Assembly (NCBI GenBank): GCA_018398765.1
Contig: JAHBMJ010002799.1
Coordinates: 1-52,500 of the forward strand
Source of the DNA: Chromera velia
Lineage: Eukaryota; Sar; Chromeraceae
Direction of reading: 5' to 3'
DNA length: 52,500 nt
The position numbers and the translations under genes are program-made. Of the stretch, positions 47,101 to 52,500 are shown in pieces. The notes under the pieces are model-generated. The model did no database searches. It had not been told where the DNA came from and saw nothing but the letters and a program-made list of their open reading frames with translations. Position 1 is the stretch's first letter; each line of letters opens with the position of its first letter.

Positions 47101-47737
47101 AGTCACAACCTTTTCGCGACAACCCGGCCCTCGTTCAGGCACCATCGGCCCCTCCTGCTTATGTGTATGCAAGACAAAGACCGCATGTGGCACGAATCCG
47201 TCAAGTTCACTGGGCAGCTGGGGAACGATTCTTCCTTCGTATCTTGGCAAAGTATGTGTCTACTCACAGCTTCGATGATTACCTAACTTTTGAAGGCGAG
47301 AAGAAAAACAGTTTTCGCGAGGCTGCGATCGCTCATGGCATCGTGCGCGATGGAAAGGAAGCAGAGTTTGCAATGAAGGAATGCGTTGCATGTGGTGCTA
47401 CTCCCATCGAACTTCGATGGCTCTTCATCACCCTTCTTGCAGATTCATGGGATTCGCTGTCTTTGCTTAAAAAGTTTTTGGAAGACATGAGTGACGATTT
47501 GCTTGCTCGCGGTGAGTGCCATGTATCCACCGAAGAAAAGATGAATCGTTTGCTCATCAAATTATATGAAATGCTACTCGGTGAAGGCCGTATCCTTGAA
47601 TCTGTTGGTCTTCCACTTCCTACAGATGTGACTTCTGACGTCCTCCTTTCCCGCAAAGTGAACTTTGTCGTTCAAACAGAAAAAGAAAAATGGCTCCGGA
47701 AGAATGCAAACATAAATAGGAGCAGCATGAAAGTAAG
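44109..47737 (+). pseudogene. Helitron zinc finger and Rep region, five in-frame stops
   Basis: One frame runs through 44109-47737, interrupted by TAA 44526, TAA 45759, TAG 45765, TGA 46602 and TAA 46785. It encodes an acidic segment, the Helitron zinc finger (QCPHCGTLKWKSE...CCQNGK, about 44680-44745), a long Helitron-like region, and Rep motifs: FWITFTANEKW, GIPHAYICVRMD and IVKYMRKYMCKG. The last retains the paired Tyr nucleophile pattern. In the metal-binding HUH motif the second His is replaced by Tyr (HAY instead of HAH). Confidence 0.87.
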
Positions 47738-49256
47738 TTCAATGATGAACAACGTAAATTCGTCAAGGCAGTTCTGAAGTTTGAACAAAATAAGGAAAAC
47801 AAATTTTTTTTCTTGAATGCACGAGCGGGAAAGGGAAAAACCTTTGTCTTGAATGCGCTCTGCAATTATTTAGAGGTACCCAGAAAATCGTGCTGGCTTC
47901 TGTAAGCATAGGCATCGCTACAATTAATCTGCCAGGCGGGAAAACTACACACATTACTTTCGGTTTTCCTTCCAAAAAGCAATATGACACACCCACCGCA
48001 TCTTTGCTCACTGCAGAATTGGAAGCAGGGATTCTTCTGACGCATTCCTCCCTGATTATTATTGACGAAATCACCATGCTGCATCGCACATTTGTTGAAG
48101 CGCTTGACAAAAAACTGTGTGACTTTATGCGTGCCCCTCATCTTCCTTTTAGAGGAAAGACTCTCATTTTTTCAGGTGATGTACGTCAAACCACGCCGGT
48201 TGTACCTGGAGGAGACGAATTTAACATCATTTGTGCATGCCTCCAAAACTCACCTCTCTGGCCACACATATCTGTGCACGTCCTGAATCGCTCGATGTGG
48301 AATTTGAAAGATCCGATCTATTCAAGCTTTTTGGATCGTCTGGGGGATGATAACTTCGATTCTGATGTATCGAATCCCTCTCTCCAGGAAATTTTGCTCC
48401 CTCCGTCTATTCAACATTTTGTTGTTTCCGACTGTTCTGACATAAACAGGCAAACCAATAAGTTCGCCCATACTCAGTCGCCTGCTCAACCTGTGTCTCA
48501 CCACACATCTCAACAGAGTTCAACGCAAATAGACGCTGCATACAATTGGCTTTTCCCTTCTCTTGCTTCTTTTTCCGCTTATGCATTGGCGGAAACAGCA
48601 CGGCGATCTATTCTTTCTCCCTACAATGCAGTTGTCAACATGCATAATGCAACGATTCTCAAGCGTCGTGAAGTTCCTGGAAAGTCTCGATTCTGCATTG
48701 CAAATCATGAAGTCAGAGAGATGTGCACTAAATCAGATGAGCTATTGGCAACTAAAGATTATATGACAAAGGTTGACGATAAAAATTTTCCCCCCGCAGA
48801 GTTGATTTTGAAAGAAAACTGTGTTGTAATGGTGTGCAAGAATGTCATGCGAAAGCTGGGAATCATGAATGGGACGCGCCTTATTGTTGAAAAAATTTGT
48901 GATAATGTGCTTCAATGCCGGACTTTATCTACCTCATCGATCCCTTCTTTCCGTATTTTTTTATCCTGAATCTGCTTTGAAATTTAAGATGGAGCGTTTG
49001 AATTTATGCGAAGACAATTCCCTGTTTCTCTTTGTTATGCAATCACCGTGAATAAGAGTCAAGGACAGACAATTGATCGCGTTCTCCTTGATCTCACTCG
49101 GCCTGCATTTAGCTATGGTCAAGCTTATGTCGCCTTTTCACGCGTACGGGAATCAAAGGATATTTGAGTTTTTACAACGGAAGCCATGATTGACACAGCC
49201 ACATTATGGGTTAAAACCTTCAACGTGACCTTTCATGAACTGTTGAAAGAGTTTTG
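47738..49256 (+). pseudogene. Helitron Pif1-like helicase, frameshifted
   Basis: The frame changes near 47,735 and again near 47,870. Motifs in order: Walker A LNARAGKGKTF, GIATINLPGGKTTH, Walker B LIIIDEITML, LIFSGDVRQTTPVVPGG, VMVCKNV...GIMNGTRLIV, then after stops at 48967 and 48985 TVNKSQGQTIDRVLLDLTRP, FSYGQAYVAFSRVRESKDI and a stop. Helicase unwinding would drive rolling-circle replication in an active copy. Confidence 0.9.
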
Positions 49257-50124
49257 ATTCGTGAATTCATTTTTTTGGTTCTAGTCTTGACTATTCTCAG
49301 ACACCGTCTGACGGAACCGTGTATGCTTTTCCAATGCCAGCAACAATTCAATGTGAAAACAATATAATGAGCTGAATCATCAATGAATATCTGCTTATAA
49401 AGAAAAACCTCTATACTGGGTTTTATGTTTTTTTAAAAATACATTTAGTTATAATTATATATTTAGACTATATAGTTTTATGCAGATCTAGGTTATTAAA
49501 TTATACATCGTTATATATCAAATTATATAGACTCTTAGTATTTAATCTTTATTTTACAAAAGATATGACTAGTATATTTCCAGATTTTAGCTAACATTTT
49601 TGTAGAATTTCGGATTTCAGCCATCATATTCAAAAAAAAAATTACGGAATTATGCTGTCAGGTCTTCTAACTTATATTTCTTTTTCTTTGTGTATACAAA
49701 GTTTTAAACCAGTTTCATAAACACTGTTAATTTGAGTTTCTAACTCTTTTTAGATCACAAGAAATAAGCCTTCAAAGTTGGTAGAATTTAGTGAAATTTA
49801 GACGACTAGATTCCACGGTAAATTCCAGTAAAATCCATTAAATTCCACTGAATTCCAAGGGTAAATTCCATTAAATTCTATTAAATTTCCTAGGAATTCA
49901 ACTTAGTTTTGTAGGGAATTATCTCCATTCTTTCTTGCTTTTTTGTTTTAATTTTTTGAATAAGTTGACATTTATTTACAAACAAAATTTATATGTCGTC
50001 AATTTTTTTTTTCTTTATTGAAGCATGCAGCGAGAAGACGCAACTCCGTTTTTCACTTCTTCATTTACCCTTTACTTCTCACAGGCTGCTTTATTCTCTC
50101 TGGCCGTCTGCACCCATGAGTTCT
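49257..50124. other. AT-rich spacer with short ATTCCA repeats
   Basis: No gene. At about 49815-49900 there are eight or so imperfect units of TAAATTCCAT type. Elsewhere TATA-rich sequence. Confidence 0.5.
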
Positions 50125-50950
50125 GACTTCCTTCTTTCATCCTGCGGGGCACCTGATCCCCCCATGCACACCCAGCTCGATCCCTAGCTCGATCCTCTCA
50201 TAGGGGCACCTTTTCCTCCGCTCCTCCATCCCCCCCGGCTTTCCTTTTTCGCCTTATAGAGTTTTAATTTATCATATACAAGCATGGAACCATGAGTCTT
50301 CTAGCGAACATAATGAAACAATTCTGTCTATTCCCTTAGTAACAGCCAAACGAGCCTGCAGAGAACGGAATCTCTGTCATTCTTTGTTTACAACCACTGA
50401 TGAACATGAAAAGACCCCAGCAGATTTCTGCCTTACTTCTCTAACGACGAAATGAACATGAAGAGAGAATTCTGTGCATTCTCTTTGCAACAACCAAACA
50501 AGTGTGCAGAGAGAGGTATCTCTGTCATTCTCTGCTTCCTGACTTCCTCCTTTCATCCTTTGGGGCACCTGATCCCCCCATGCACACCCAGCTCGATCTT
50601 CTCAAAGGGGCACCTCTTCCTCCATTCCTCCATCCCCCCCGGCCTTCCTTTTCCGCCTTCTGAAATTCTAATTTGCCATATACATGCATGAAACTACAAG
50701 TCTTACAACGAACATGATGAAAAAGTTCTATGCATTCCCTTTGTAACAACCAGACGAGTATGCAGAGAGAGCTAAGAATCTCTGTCCTTCTTTGTTTATA
50801 ACAACTGAACAAATGCGTAAGAACACTCAGCAGATTTCTGCCTTACTGCTCCAACGACTAAACGAACATGAAGAGAGAATTCTGTGCCTTCCGTTTGCAA
50901 TGACTGAACGAATCTGTAGAGATGGGAATCTTTCTCATCGTCTACGTTTA
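50125..50950. repeat. two tandem copies of a 416-bp repeat
   Basis: Copy 1 starts at 50125 (GACTTCCTTCTTTCATCCTG) and copy 2 at 50541 with the same order of landmarks: GGGGCACCTGATCCCCCCAT, the CCATCCCCCCCGGC block, TTTCTGCCTTACT and GAACATGAAGAGAGAATTCT. The copies are perhaps 80 percent identical by eye. Internal sub-repeats (AACGAACATG and GAATCTCTGTC motifs) recur about every 100-200 bp. No protein is evident. Confidence 0.85.
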
Positions 50951-51017
50951 ACGACTGAACGAACATGCAAAGAAACTCAGATATAAAGAGCGTTCTCTCT
51001 CTTCTCACCCTCTGTGT

Positions 51018-52039
51018 TCACTTTTTTGCCTTCCTTACTCCAGCACCCTTCCTCACTTTCTTTGCGCCAGCGGTAGCCGCACTTCCCAAGTCGGGGACGT
51101 CGGCGGTACTGGAAGTTGCAGCCGCATCACCCGTGGGAGAAGACGACGACGCACTTGCCGAGGAAGAAGACGCAGAAGATCTAAAGACACTCCTCACCCA
51201 TTCCATGATGCGTTGGGGGGTGTCGACGTTGCCATTCGTAGTCATCTTGACCTTCTGGTCGCCGAGACGGTAGGCCTTCGCGAGGGCTACTGTGAACCAC
51301 CCGTGCCCGGGACCAGCACACTTTGCTTTCCCGCCTCCCGATCGGATGTACTGCTCTGCATTGTGGGCACAACTTGCGAAGAAGTGGGAACCGTGCTTGG
51401 CTTGACCCTTCGACATGAAAACTGCCGTCACTTCCTGCAATCCAAAGCAGTATCATAAGCACAGACACACAGGAAGGGAGGGGCACAGGTTCGTGACTTC
51501 ATACTAACTGCGTGTATATGATACAAAAGCATACCAAAGCACTTTTCAATGACGCGTTCAAAGAATTTGCACTGACTGACCAAATTGCATCTACCATCAC
51601 ACTGGTGCGCATGAGTACGAAAGGCCTCGCACTTCGACTCGACGACATCTACAGGCAGCTCGTGCGACTTCATGGCATGCACCGAGTAGACGTAGGAATG
51701 CTTCATCATCTCAGCATAGTTGCCATGGCCCACCGACTCCAGGAAGGACGGGCAGCACACGACGAAGGATGTAGATGCGTTTCCAGGCTGTTCGGGATCT
51801 TTGGGGAGGGTTTAGAGAGCTCGAGTCTTTCCACAGTCACACCCGTCCATGCCACAAGCGCCCATGAATCTTCTCATGCGGGGCATCTGCTGGTTAATGC
51901 CGGGTGCATCCCATTTTAATTCATTGAGCGGGAGTTCGGCAAGGACACCCCTCATAAAGGTAGTACTCTGGGGGGAAGAGGGATTCGACGCAACTGCAAC
52001 ATCTGAGCTTTTCTGGAAAGCTGCAAGATTGAACGACAT
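51018..52039 (-). CDS. Cys/His-rich protein of unknown function with an in-frame TAA
   Basis: I do not recognise the family. Exon 1 runs from ATG 52039 to 51581 (donor GTCAGT), exon 2 from 51434 to TGA 51018-51020. Exon 1 encodes MSFNLAAFQKSSDVAVASN, then MRRFMGACGMDGCDCGKT and a TAA at 51814-51812. The same frame then continues with CCPSFLESVGHGNYAEMMKH, KCEAFRTHAHQCDGRCNL. Exon 2 encodes HGSHFFASCAHNAEQYIR, KCAGPGHGWFTVALAKAYRL and a Ser/Ala-rich, Lys-ending tail (KKVRKGAGVRKAKK). Spaced Cys and His suggest metal binding. Either the TAA is a disabling mutation or assembly error, or an unrecognised intron removes it, or there are two genes, with the second starting at the MM of YAEMMKH. If read through it is about 291 residues. 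Confidence 0.5.
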
Positions 52040-52413
52040 TGTGAGGGAAGCAGAGATGGGGCTGACTGTACTGACTTGACTGATTCGACTGAGTGGCTGA
52101 CTGATTTGACTCGATTGACTGAACTTGTGGACTGACTGGCCTGCGTGGATTGAGTGCAACTTGAGAAGTGAATTGCAGCTTCCGCTGTAAGCCAGCGTTT
52201 GACTCAATTTTGGGACACGATCACATTTGGGACATCTATACAAACATGTGCACGTATACATATATGTATATATACCTTGCACGCATGCATCATTGCATGG
52301 ATGTACGTGTATACAGTCTTTGTTAAAAGACCGCATTTTCACTCACATTGCGCACAACTCACTTCAAAAAACCTCCGCACCATGCATGCATTCATATTGC
52401 ATCACTTGTTGTA
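52040..52413. other. upstream region of the minus-strand gene
   Basis: Contains short TGACTGA-type repeats (52065-52140) and a TATATGTATATATA stretch at about 52259-52275. No gene seen. Confidence 0.4.
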
Positions 52414-52498
52414 GGCCTCCCCCAGGAGGCCGTGCCTTGTATGGAATGGCCCCGCGGAAAGCGAAGCCTGGGGGGCACTTCTTAATATTCGCGGGGCC
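52414..52498. repeat. GC-rich inverted repeats at the window edge
   Basis: A perfect hairpin, GGCCTCC-ccca-GGAGGCC, lies at 52414-52431. A second inverted pair, GGCCCCGCG at 52448-52456 and CGCGGGGCC at 52490-52498, brackets 33 bp. These may be the end of a further element continuing to the right. Confidence 0.7.
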
Positions 52499-52500
52499 TT

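Larger units (their letters stand above)
41830..49256 (+). mobile_element. degenerate Helitron-like element carrying an OTU protease
   Basis: Rolling-circle transposon: an OTU-domain ORF first, then one long frame with a zinc finger, Rep (Helitron_like_N) and a Pif1-like helicase. The OTU ORF points to the Helentron/Helitron2 group rather than canonical Helitrons, which is inference from family knowledge. A small hairpin (TCAGAC-acc-GTCTGA, about 49297-49311) follows the helicase end and may belong to the 3' terminus. No CTRR end can be fixed with confidence. In-frame stops and frameshifts make it inactive. Confidence 0.88.

Overview
This is a eukaryotic nuclear window with intron-rich protein genes, large introns full of microsatellites, a degraded non-LTR retrotransposon and a degraded Helitron. 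The protein families and their sequence style (an apicomplexan-like cathepsin C with an Asp-Leu-Pro-Val-His-Cys N-terminus, a fused aconitase/isopropylmalate-isomerase-like enzyme, a LOTUS-domain protein and a membrane-bound hybrid histidine kinase) suggest an alveolate, most likely a chromerid alga such as Chromera. That assignment is inference from gene content. The standard genetic code is used, and TGA is the commonest stop.

Layout: 1-544 is a 34-bp minisatellite. 1621-2180 (-) is a small unrecognised acidic protein, divergent from the cathepsin C gene at 2965-9882 (+, 11 frame-checked exons plus a possible 8-nt microexon). 9883-13923 is non-coding and includes a small inverted-repeat element. 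13924-19825 (-) is a nine-exon, 709-residue enzyme joining a LeuC-like and a LeuD-like half. It is divergent from a LOTUS (OST-HTH) domain gene at 20421 to about 24990 (+). 24991-27166 is AT-rich and then pyrimidine-rich spacer. 27167-32341 (-) is a seven-exon, about 1003-residue hybrid histidine kinase with an N-terminal membrane sensor, HisKA, HATPase and receiver domains.

32785-41334 is a dead LINE (endonuclease, reverse transcriptase, zinc knuckle, RNase H, TAATACC tail). Its RNase H domain is split by a 1.8-kb insertion flanked by a 56-bp direct duplication and carrying 46-bp terminal inverted repeats. About 41830-49256 is a dead OTU-protease Helitron with zinc finger, Rep and Pif1-like helicase regions. 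49257-51017 is AT-rich DNA and two copies of a 416-bp repeat. 51018-52039 (-) is a Cys/His-rich gene with a puzzling in-frame TAA. The window ends in GC-rich inverted repeats.

The genes do not form an operon or an obvious pathway. The host genes appear as two divergent pairs with short shared upstream regions, while the right 20 kb is a transposon graveyard. The most notable structural signals are a splice-donor consensus in which C is the commonest base at +3 (GTCNGT type), microsatellites sitting directly at 3' splice sites, a duplicated splice acceptor in the cathepsin gene, and the insertion with the 56-bp duplication. I did not find a clearly new multi-gene system; the best candidates for new biology are the two-LOTUS protein, the hybrid kinase and the unrecognised gene at 51-52 kb.
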